13,809 nt of DNA from CAYNTG01 sp964400105 (GTDB lineage: Bacteria; UBP14; UBA6098), in assembly GCA_964400105.1 (NCBI GenBank), contig CAYNTG010000062.1, forward strand, positions 1 to 13,809. Reading direction: 5' to 3'. A program made the translations under genes and the position numbers. Under the pieces are notes generated by a model, which was not told the origin of the DNA, did not search any database, and worked only from the letters and a program-made list of their open reading frames with translations. Below are positions 7,668-13,809 of the stretch, in pieces. Each line of letters opens with the position of its first letter. The first letter of the stretch is position 1.

Positions 7668-7769
7668 TCATTTAAGATAAACCACCCGAACGGCATTTGA
7701 AAAATCACAGGAAAGACCGTTCAACCCGGCGATCAATAATAACGGAATAAATAGTTTCCAAATTTTCAT
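7668..7769 (-). CDS. 33-residue signal-peptide-like ORF, possible small lipoprotein
   Basis: This short ORF begins 12 bases after the stop of the giant secreted gene. It encodes a start MKIWKLFIP, a hydrophobic core (LLLIAGL, residues 10-16) and a cysteine at residue 21 in NGLSC, then only 12 more residues to a TGA. The layout is that of a secretion signal with a lipobox-like cysteine. The residues before the cysteine (G-L-S) do not fit the lipobox consensus exactly. A GGGAAAAAA stretch upstream is a weak ribosome binding site. It could be a true tiny lipoprotein translated with the upstream gene, or the 5' remnant of a lost lipoprotein gene. The sequence after it is AT-rich without a recognisable continuation in another frame. 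There are no database grounds for a name. Confidence 0.35.
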   Translation of the reverse strand: MKIWKLFIPLLLIAGLNGLSCDFSNAVRVVYLK

Positions 7770-7781
7770 TTTTTTCCCATA

Positions 7782-10700
7782 TCAACGCGCGAGAGTAATC
7801 GTGCCGCTGCAGATCCTCTTCCCATCGACCTTTACAATGTAAATATAGACGCCGCCGGGGCATTCGCGCCCGTTGTCGTTTTTGCCGTCCCATGCGCCCA
7901 CTTCCGGCTTGCCGGGCGGCGCATTTATCACGCGGATAGGGATTCCGCGCATATCGAATATCTCGATTTCGGCTCCATCGCGATAGAATCCCGGCCAAAA
8001 GAGTGAGACCTCGTCGTTATATCCGTCGAGGTTCGGCGTGAACGGATCTGTGCTCGTGCTGCATTCGAGTTCCGGTTCGATCCAATACATGAAAGAGAGA
8101 CATCCACGATTCGGCGAGCAAATGTCGGGCATGTCGCCGACGCAAACCGTGTAATATAGACTGTCGCCCTCTTCGATATGGAATCCGGCAACGATTGGCG
8201 AGAATTCGATGCGCCCCGATGCGGAATCCCATTCCATTCCGGGGCTGTCTAGCGTGAAGCTCGCCGAGTCCGGGTCGTTGAGAATCGTCAGGATAATCGA
8301 TCCCGTATCGACTCCCGCGATGAGATCGAATATATTCAGAGCGCAGTTCGAGTTTTCATAATCGACCATCGATCCGTTTTGTGGCGATGTTGGAGAGATC
8401 ACCGGCGGCGAAATATCGACGTAAAAGATCCATTCGACCGGCGTGTGAAGCGGATTGCCAAGCTCGTCGCTCGCCGCAACGAGGCGAACTATTGCCTGCC
8501 CCTCGAAGAAATAATCTCCGCTCGGCGTGAAGACAAAAACGCTGTCGCTCTCGACATCGAGCTCCGAATCGGAGAGGGCGAATATGTCGCCAGCGATCTC
8601 GAAGATGCAAGTTTCCATATTGAGGCTCGATTCGCCGGTGATCGAAAAGCGAAGCTGTTGATCCCGGCAGGAGGTTACCATGCCGAAAACCGGCCATGTC
8701 AACTCGATATTCGCCGGTTCGAGCACCGAAATCGTCCAGAGCGGCGAGTCGCTCCGTGTGCGGTCTTCAGCGATGGAGAAATCGAAGTCGTCGTCCCAGC
8801 AGCTCGCGCGAAATACGATCTCTTCGCCGGTCGAAACGAGGGGTGTGGTCGCCTCGAATGTTGCCGTATCGGCGTCGATGGAGATCAAATCGAGATAGAT
8901 AGTGTCGCACGAGAGGTCGATCTCGCCATCGAAATCCCATCGGATAAACGGCGCTTGCGGATCGGACGCCGGCGCTCCGTAAATCCCGGAGCTATCGAAT
9001 GCGCGGCATGTCAAAACGAAAACCGAATCCTCGATCCAAACGGTCGGATAATAATCGATCCAGATCGGGCCGAGCGTATCGTCGTCCGGCACGTAAAACG
9101 ACCAGCTTGTGTCTATCGAATTTTCGCCGCAGAACTGCGCGCAGTCCGACGCAATAACCTGAATGTGCGCCGTTTCGCATTCGGCAAAATGAAAATCTAT
9201 CGGCGTGAAAACGAGCGTGTCGCCGGTGAGTGCGAGTTGCGATCCAATCGGAATAAGTTCCCCCGAAGCGTAAAATTCGAGCGCATCGAGATCGATCCCG
9301 CAACCGTCGTCGGTGATAACGGTCGAAACGGTGTCCATTGGGAGCGCATCGCCGCTTCCCGGAAGCGGCGAGACCGGCTCCACGAGCGGCGGCATAAGGT
9401 CGATAACAACCCCGGTTATTATCGTGTCCTGAAGCGGATTTCCGAGTGAATCTAAAGCGAAATAAAGCTCGAAAAGAACGGTGTCGAGATGGTTCCACGG
9501 AACGGGCGGGGTGTATATCAGGGTGTCGTCGATATATTGCAAAGCCGCGTCCGGCCATCGAATCGGAATTCCATTTACCGACAGCTCGACCGAATCCATG
9601 ACTATTCCAGACGGGTCGAAGAGTCGCGCCGAAAAACCTTGCGTGCTGCAACTGCTGAAGACGCCCGAATCCGGCTCGACGAGCCACGCGTGAGGGCCGA
9701 GTTTATCGATCCAGAAGAACCACGACGTGTCCGAGCAATTCGGGCCGCACCATTCTGTGCTGTCGCAGGCGGAAATCGTCACGAACACCGATTCCTCATC
9801 GAAGAAATAGCCGGCGGCGACCGGATCGAATGTCAGCGTATCGCCGTTCATGGTTAGCCCCGGCGGCGAATCGGATAAATCCCAACAATCCCCGGCGGCA
9901 CAGATCGTTACAGTTGATTTCAAAACACCGGATGCATCCGAAATAATCGCCGAGATCGGCGGCTGCGCGGTATCGACAACGCCGCCGGGAGTAGGATCGA
10001 GATCGAGAATATCCGGCGCGATAAGATCGACGGTAAAACTCCATTCGCAGGGGGATTCGAGCGCGTTGCCGAGCGAATCGTCGGCATCTGTGATGTGCAT
10101 CTCGACGACGTCGTCGTGGCTCCATGGAACCGTGGCGAGGAAAAAGGCGGTATCTCCATGCAACTCGACCTCCGGCGAAGCGACCGAGTAAGCGGTTCCG
10201 TTCACCGTAAATCCGATCGATGCCGGATCGACTCCATTTGGGTCGTCGATTATGAAAATGATGTCAAAGCTGTCGCAGCCGACGATCATTCCGTCGGTTG
10301 GGCCGACGATATAACATTGCGGTCCGAGAAGATTTACCCAAAAGAACCAGCATTCCTCGAGGACATTCGGGCCGCATCCCGAAGCGTTGTCCGTCGCGCG
10401 GATGCAAATCGCTATCGAATCGTCGTGCTCGAAATCCCATCCGAGCGCCGAACCGTCGAGCGTCAAAAGCTCGCCGTCCCAGCTTCCATCGGCGATAGTG
10501 TAATCGACACCGTCGATGTTCACCACGATACTGTCCTCGTCGATTCCGCTGATATCGTCGCCGATGCGCATCGAGATCGTCGGCGCGGCGAGGCCGACAT
10601 AGCCGCCGTCCGGCGGAATTCTATCCCATATAATGGGCGGGCTTCGATCTACGATTATCTCGAAATCGATCGGGCCGCCATTGTTGCCGAGCATATCGGT

Positions 10701-12824
10701 AATTTGCTCGAATCGCACGATTATCGTGTCGCCGTCGGCAACGGGAATATCGGGAAAGATGGTGAGCGTTCCGGCTGAGAAGGCCATCCCGTTGGGGAAT
10801 GCGATGGTATCGCTTCCCACGGAGATTATTATGCTGCTTGAATCGACGACCATGGTGTCGTAAAGAACGAATGCCGCGCGGAGGCTATCGCACGATAGAA
10901 AACCTGTCGGTGGCGAGATCATCTCCGCCGTCGGGCCGATGTTGTCGATATAGAAGCTCCAGCATGTGTCGGCCATATTCGCGCCGCAGCCGTCCGCCCT
11001 ATCTCCTGCGACGACGCAGACCTCCACCGGCCCGGATAAAGAAAAAGCTAATATCGATGTCGTAAGGCTTAATCTTCCGGTCGTTCCGTTCCAGCTCAGC
11101 CCCGGATCGCCCCATGCGACCGTGTCCCCTTCGATTATCCATTTAAAGAGGCAGTTTCGCTCGCCGGATACGCTATCGTGGACGACTACGGCAATTATCG
11201 GGGTGTCGTCGGATATGATCGAGCCGGGCGGAGGATCGAGGTTCGTGATCGTCGGAGGGCGAAAATCGGCGGTGAAAACGAAGGTCGTGTCGCCACTTCG
11301 CGGGCATCCGGTTTCGCCGTCGAGAATCTCGACGAGGCCGTAATATGTAACACCGTGCTCCCAGCATTCCGCAGGGCCGAGGAACTCGAAGACCGAATCG
11401 ATCGGGTTGTAAGCGCACCTCGATGGGCCGTAATGAACCGAATTCAGGTCGATGGACGCGCTCGCGAGATCGATAGCCGTTTCCGAATGAACATTCCACG
11501 AAACGACGCCACAGCTACACGAGCTGAAGCCCGCGATCTCCGGCTCGATAAGCTCGAGTTTCGGGGTTAAAAGATCAAAATACCACGTGATCGAATGAAG
11601 CACGGGGCTGTCTCCTGTCGTGCTTCTGGTCATGAAAACGCGATAGCGATAGAACGGCCCCTCGGCTACGATCGCCGGAATCGGTGTTTCCGGCTCGATA
11701 ATATGCCATCCACCCCATGCAATTCCGTCGGTCGAGGAACAAAGCTCGATGGTAACAGTCGCGCCGCCGGTTGTATCGATCCAGCACACCATCTCTTCGA
11801 GGCCGCCGGGGCAAGGCGCGGAGAAGATCGGGCTCGTATAAACTCCCGATCCGTAGCCGCCGAAATATGCATAGAACATCGCGTTGATCATCGCCTTTCC
11901 CTCCCATGGAAGGGGCCGGAATGAATCGCCGTCGTATTCCTCGGCGTGCCCGGTCGAAAAATAGGAGGCATAGCTGCCGTAGTCGGGCGAGAAATATGTG
12001 TGCATATAAATCTCGTCGTCAGGGCCTTCGAACCATATCTGCCCGGCGGCGTAATGCTCTCCGAATTCGTGGCATGCCGTGATATTGAACGTCGAGGGAA
12101 GATCGAATGGCGACTCCATGATCGTTGCGCCGGCGGGGGCCGATGGATGGCGATCGACGTTGTAATAGAGATGAGCCGGCGCGGAACTGGATACCCATTC
12201 GGCGTCGAGGCCGGTAACATCGTCGATGTCGTTGAAATTCTCGTGAACGAAGGTTCCTATCGTGTGGCTTCCGAACATCCCCTCGCGCTTCGCTATCGTG
12301 TCGTGCGTGAGAACGATGCCGCGTCCGAGTCCGGCAAACTCGCGAACCATGCGCTTGCCGCTGCCGTCGAGGTCGTTGTCCGCACCGCCGTAGCCGTTGG
12401 CGATTCCGAAGAAGACGATGTCGTATTCTGTTAGGATTCTGTCGAAAATGGAAAGTGTAATCGGATCCGCCGCGTCAAACGGATCCGTCAGGCTGTCGAT
12501 ATCGTTCCAGTTATCTATCGTCGTGATCTCGATATCGAAATTCAGTGGCGGTGTTCCGAACGGGGCGAGCGAATCCACCGTGCGATCGATGCAATCGGCG
12601 CAGTGTCCCGCCGGAAAGACCTGAAGCACCCGGATCGTATCGAATTCCGTCAGCATCAACGCGCCGTCCGGGAAAAACGGGTCGGGTGTTACGATGATAT
12701 TATGTAATTCGCCTGAAGAAAAATCGTCTGCGGAGGTGAACGTGATTTCATATGGCGTCGATAAGGCCACAGATACGAAAAGAATTGTGAAAAGGGATAT
12801 ATAGAGTCGCGACGATATGATCAT
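7782..12824 (-). CDS. Giant secreted protein: GATase1/ThuA-like domain, Ig-like module array, CHU_C/FlgD-like C-terminus
   Basis: The 1680-residue product starts with a signal peptide (hydrophobic core about 7-21). An N-terminal alpha/beta domain follows (about 60-325), with IRVLQVF at 64-70, DIVFFGIANGYGG at 135-147 and GIVLTHDTI at 169-177, reminiscent of ThuA/GATase1-like folds. Next is a beta-sandwich at about 330-420. From about 522 to 1585 two module types alternate: type A ends in C..CGxN..(C/S)WxF, and type B starts with a cysteine and carries a Big_5-like DxLGN motif. The C-terminus (about 1586-1680: STDPFTPNLDGYNDE, IEIFDMRG, then WDGKNDNGR and GGVYIYIV) matches CHU_C/FlgD-Ig-like terminal domains, which act as sorting or attachment regions in FCB-group surface proteins. 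It holds 44 cysteines and only 11 lysines by hand count. It is probably a cell-surface or secreted adhesin or structural protein. Enzymatic activity of the N-terminal domain is unproven. Confidence 0.85.
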   Translation of the reverse strand: MIISSRLYISLFTILFVSVALSTPYEITFTSADDFSSGELHNIIVTPDPFFPDGALMLTEFDTIRVLQVFPAGHCADCIDRTVDSLAPFGTPPLNFDIEITTIDNWNDIDSLTDPFDAADPITLSIFDRILTEYDIVFFGIANGYGGADNDLDGSGKRMVREFAGLGRGIVLTHDTIAKREGMFGSHTIGTFVHENFNDIDDVTGLDAEWVSSSAPAHLYYNVDRHPSAPAGATIMESPFDLPSTFNITACHEFGEHYAAGQIWFEGPDDEIYMHTYFSPDYGSYASYFSTGHAEEYDGDSFRPLPWEGKAMINAMFYAYFGGYGSGVYTSPIFSAPCPGGLEEMVCWIDTTGGATVTIELCSSTDGIAWGGWHIIEPETPIPAIVAEGPFYRYRVFMTRSTTGDSPVLHSITWYFDLLTPKLELIEPEIAGFSSCSCGVVSWNVHSETAIDLASASIDLNSVHYGPSRCAYNPIDSVFEFLGPAECWEHGVTYYGLVEILDGETGCPRSGDTTFVFTADFRPPTITNLDPPPGSIISDDTPIIAVVVHDSVSGERNCLFKWIIEGDTVAWGDPGLSWNGTTGRLSLTTSILAFSLSGPVEVCVVAGDRADGCGANMADTCWSFYIDNIGPTAEMISPPTGFLSCDSLRAAFVLYDTMVVDSSSIIISVGSDTIAFPNGMAFSAGTLTIFPDIPVADGDTIIVRFEQITDMLGNNGGPIDFEIIVDRSPPIIWDRIPPDGGYVGLAAPTISMRIGDDISGIDEDSIVVNIDGVDYTIADGSWDGELLTLDGSALGWDFEHDDSIAICIRATDNASGCGPNVLEECWFFWVNLLGPQCYIVGPTDGMIVGCDSFDIIFIIDDPNGVDPASIGFTVNGTAYSVASPEVELHGDTAFFLATVPWSHDDVVEMHITDADDSLGNALESPCEWSFTVDLIAPDILDLDPTPGGVVDTAQPPISAIISDASGVLKSTVTICAAGDCWDLSDSPPGLTMNGDTLTFDPVAAGYFFDEESVFVTISACDSTEWCGPNCSDTSWFFWIDKLGPHAWLVEPDSGVFSSCSTQGFSARLFDPSGIVMDSVELSVNGIPIRWPDAALQYIDDTLIYTPPVPWNHLDTVLFELYFALDSLGNPLQDTIITGVVIDLMPPLVEPVSPLPGSGDALPMDTVSTVITDDGCGIDLDALEFYASGELIPIGSQLALTGDTLVFTPIDFHFAECETAHIQVIASDCAQFCGENSIDTSWSFYVPDDDTLGPIWIDYYPTVWIEDSVFVLTCRAFDSSGIYGAPASDPQAPFIRWDFDGEIDLSCDTIYLDLISIDADTATFEATTPLVSTGEEIVFRASCWDDDFDFSIAEDRTRSDSPLWTISVLEPANIELTWPVFGMVTSCRDQQLRFSITGESSLNMETCIFEIAGDIFALSDSELDVESDSVFVFTPSGDYFFEGQAIVRLVAASDELGNPLHTPVEWIFYVDISPPVISPTSPQNGSMVDYENSNCALNIFDLIAGVDTGSIILTILNDPDSASFTLDSPGMEWDSASGRIEFSPIVAGFHIEEGDSLYYTVCVGDMPDICSPNRGCLSFMYWIEPELECSTSTDPFTPNLDGYNDEVSLFWPGFYRDGAEIEIFDMRGIPIRVINAPPGKPEVGAWDGKNDNGRECPGGVYIYIVKVDGKRICSGTITLAR
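8070..11261 (-). repeat. Alternating A/B Ig-like module array inside the giant gene
   Basis: This stretch encodes residues 522-1585. Linkers of the form (P)PxIxxxxPxxG or LGPxxxxxxP separate the modules. The order is A1 (522-636), B1 (637-728), A2 (729-841), B2 (842-936), A3 (937-1051), B3 (1052-1144), A4 (1145-1253), an irregular segment (1254-1376), B4 (1377-1472) and A5 (1473-1585). A modules are about 113 residues, B modules about 95. The repeats are diverged at residue level, so this is an old array and not recent tandem duplication. Confidence 0.75.
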
Positions 12825-12860
12825 TTCAGCAAAAATCCCCCGGTTTATACAATTCCATAT

Positions 12861-12889
12861 AATATATAAAAAGGGTTGCCGAAAAGCAA
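12861..12889 (-). promoter_or_regulatory. Candidate promoter of the giant gene, overlapping the upstream terminator
   Basis: TTGCTT (12884-12889) and TATATT (12861-12866) on the minus strand are 17 bases apart, about 40 bases before the giant gene's start. The -35 box lies within the terminator hairpin of the preceding gene. The AT-rich context weakens the call. GGGGGA, eleven bases before the ATG, is the only ribosome-binding-like stretch. Confidence 0.3.
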
Positions 12890-12897
12890 CCTTTTTT
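12868..12897 (-). terminator. Intrinsic terminator of the beta-barrel gene
   Basis: On the minus strand AAAAAAGGTTGC, a TTTTCG loop and GCAACCCTTTTT form a 6-bp GC-containing core stem (12874-12879 with 12886-12891) extended by A/T pairs and followed by a T-run. It starts 25 bases after the stop at 12923. Flanking A and T runs make it potentially bidirectional, but no plus-strand gene needs it here. Confidence 0.8.
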
Positions 12898-12922
12898 ATA
12901 TAACCTCTTGACCGGTAAAATG

Positions 12923-13474
12923 TTACAGGTCGAATGCGACCCCGACATATGGATTATATGTCGAGATATCGGAGAGATTGACCTTGAAGCAGCCGATGCC
13001 ATCGATCTCGTCGGTTATTCTATATGTTCCACCGATGACGATATGAATCTCCAGCCTCATATCGTTTTCGATAGGTTCGGTTGTCCTTTCATCCGGCGTG
13101 TCTGTGATATAGTGGAAACCTAATCCACCCCCGATATATGGATCGAATGGAATGCTTTCGACATCCGGCATTATCTTCACCGTTGCCGTCAGGGATATAT
13201 CCGAATGCGAATACACATAATAGTCATCGACCTCTTTTGTTACGCGAAAGTATTCGAGGTTGGCCTCAAGGCCGACGATCTCGTGAAATTTGCCAAGATC
13301 TGCAAACAAACCGAACGCGAAACCGACCTTGTATGGCGAATCTGGAATCGCCGGACCAACCTTCACGCCGACAGATTTAAGGTCTATATCAGGATATTGG
13401 TTTTGTTCGAACTGTGCAAAAATTGCAAGCGGCAGCAAAGCCAATAAAAACACGAAAATCATGTATTTCTTCAT
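12923..13474 (-). CDS. Small secreted outer-membrane beta-barrel-like protein
   Basis: The 183-residue product begins with a clear signal peptide (MKKYMIFVFLLALLPLAIFA, cleavage probably before QF). The mature part is made of short alternating hydrophobic/polar stretches, several glycine-rich (KVGFAFGLFADLG, YIGGGLGFHYI, IVIGGTYRI), and ends in VGVAFDL. This is the usual appearance of an 8-strand OmpX/OmpA-like outer membrane barrel. No specific family was recognised, and the last residue is leucine where barrel proteins usually end in phenylalanine. The ATG at 13474 was chosen because GGAGGA lies four bases upstream; an ATG at 13486 overlaps that site. It has its own promoter and terminator. 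It lies 98 bases upstream of the giant surface gene on the same strand, so a related envelope role is possible but not shown. Confidence 0.75.
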   Translation of the reverse strand: MKKYMIFVFLLALLPLAIFAQFEQNQYPDIDLKSVGVKVGPAIPDSPYKVGFAFGLFADLGKFHEIVGLEANLEYFRVTKEVDDYYVYSHSDISLTATVKIMPDVESIPFDPYIGGGLGFHYITDTPDERTTEPIENDMRLEIHIVIGGTYRITDEIDGIGCFKVNLSDISTYNPYVGVAFDL

Positions 13475-13478
13475 CGTT

Positions 13479-13484
13479 TCCTCC
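13479..13484 (-). promoter_or_regulatory. Ribosome binding site that decides the barrel-gene start
   Basis: GGAGGA on the minus strand lies four bases before the ATG at 13474. It overlaps the alternative ATG at 13486, which would remove the charged start of the signal peptide from the first position. Confidence 0.8.
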
Positions 13485-13497
13485 ATTTTTATATTTC

Positions 13498-13526
13498 AAA
13501 ATATCCCCCGTATGAGGTTTTGTCAA
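13498..13526 (-). promoter_or_regulatory. Sigma70-type promoter of the beta-barrel gene
   Basis: A perfect -35 box TTGACA (13521-13526, minus strand) and TATTTT (13498-13503) are exactly 17 bases apart. The predicted start near 13491 leaves a leader of about 17 bases containing the ribosome binding site. It is the best promoter in the window and sits 32 bases past the stop of the transposase remnant. Confidence 0.7.
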
Positions 13527-13558
13527 ACATTTTTGTTAATTCATGAGTTTGCAATTAC

Positions 13559-13809
13559 TTATTTGTATCTATTAAGAAGTCCTCTCGAGTCGGCGGTTAG
13601 AATTAGCATTCCGGTTAAAGTTTCAGTTGACTGCCATCCCCTTAATCTACTGGTTCTTGCGCGCAATGAGCGAAACATGGTCTCGATTCGTTGTTCGGAC
13701 TTTTTTCACAAGATGACCCGGCACCTTATAATATGCCATCACGTTATCGACATGGCGGTGAAGATATTGTAGTTCGCGTTCTCCTTTCATGGTTGTTCCT
13801 AACTCCACA
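13559..13809 (-). pseudogene. 3' remnant of a decayed transposase (mutator/IS256-like), frameshifted and cut by the window edge
   Basis: Reading leftward from the window edge, an open frame (a 47-residue ORF from the ATG at 13790, open to the edge) gives VMAYYKVPGHLVKKVRTTN. This resembles the segment of IS256/mutator-type transposases before the catalytic glutamate (FPxxxxxxIRTTNxIE). That frame then stops at TAG. A second frame, from about 13690, continues the family pattern with RIETMFRSLRARTSRLRG, then QSTETLTGMLILTADSRG, and ends at TAA at 13559-13561. Joining the two restores RTTN-R-IETMF, so a small indel near 13685-13690 broke the gene. The rest of the element, if present, lies beyond the right edge. 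The family call is from motif memory; other RTTN/IE transposase families are possible. No terminal inverted repeat was identified. Confidence 0.65.

Noticed and set aside
8379..9449. 356-residue plus-strand ORF inside the giant gene
   Set aside because: It is antisense to the Ig-like array. Its arginine-rich, low-complexity product is typical of the reverse of Asp/Ser/Ile-rich coding sequence.
10095..10778. 227-residue plus-strand ORF inside the giant gene
   Set aside because: It is antisense to conserved modules B1-B2 and has no motif or start signal of its own.
13290..13772. 160-residue plus-strand ORF across the barrel gene start and the right intergenic region
   Set aside because: It runs antisense through the signal peptide, promoter and transposase remnant, all better explained on the minus strand.

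Overview
The window appears to come from an uncultured Gram-negative bacterium, probably in or near the FCB superphylum (Bacteroidetes-Fibrobacteres relatives and neighbouring candidate phyla). The evidence is a 1680-residue secreted protein of repeated Ig-like modules ending in a CHU_C/FlgD-Ig-like C-terminal domain, a small secreted beta-barrel-like protein, and housekeeping genes with AAGGAG/GGAGGA ribosome binding sites. The exact phylum cannot be fixed by reading alone. No rRNA, tRNA or CRISPR array was seen.

Layout, left to right. (1) A minus-strand gene (39-1283) encodes a polytopic membrane protein with a cytoplasmic Schlafen AlbA_2-type domain. (2) Divergent from it is asnA (1544-2674, +), an ammonia-dependent asparagine synthetase. 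It has a roughly 100-base leader with a long imperfect hairpin and is followed by a strong intrinsic terminator. (3) Converging on asnA is a minus-strand operon, purB - dxs - B12/radical SAM gene (7587 down to 2845). PurB and Dxs are textbook purine and MEP-pathway enzymes. The third gene is a cobalamin-binding radical SAM protein of unknown substrate. (4) Upstream of purB on the same strand are a 33-residue signal-peptide-like ORF (7668-7769) and the giant secreted gene (7782-12824). (5) Upstream of the giant gene is a small secreted beta-barrel-like gene (12923-13474). It has a well-formed sigma70-type promoter and ends in an intrinsic terminator. (6) The right edge (13559-13809) holds the 3' end of a decayed transposase with a frameshift, cut by the window boundary.

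The housekeeping genes are orthodox. The accessory interest lies in four places. The giant protein has two alternating Ig-like module types, one of them cysteine-marked, behind an N-terminal ThuA/GATase1-like domain, and it is almost devoid of lysine. The AlbA_2 protein is an uncommon membrane-anchored form. The asnA leader holds a hairpin. The transposase remnant lies directly behind the promoter of the barrel gene. I see no complete undescribed multi-gene system. The best candidate for new surface biology is the giant protein with its small secreted neighbours.
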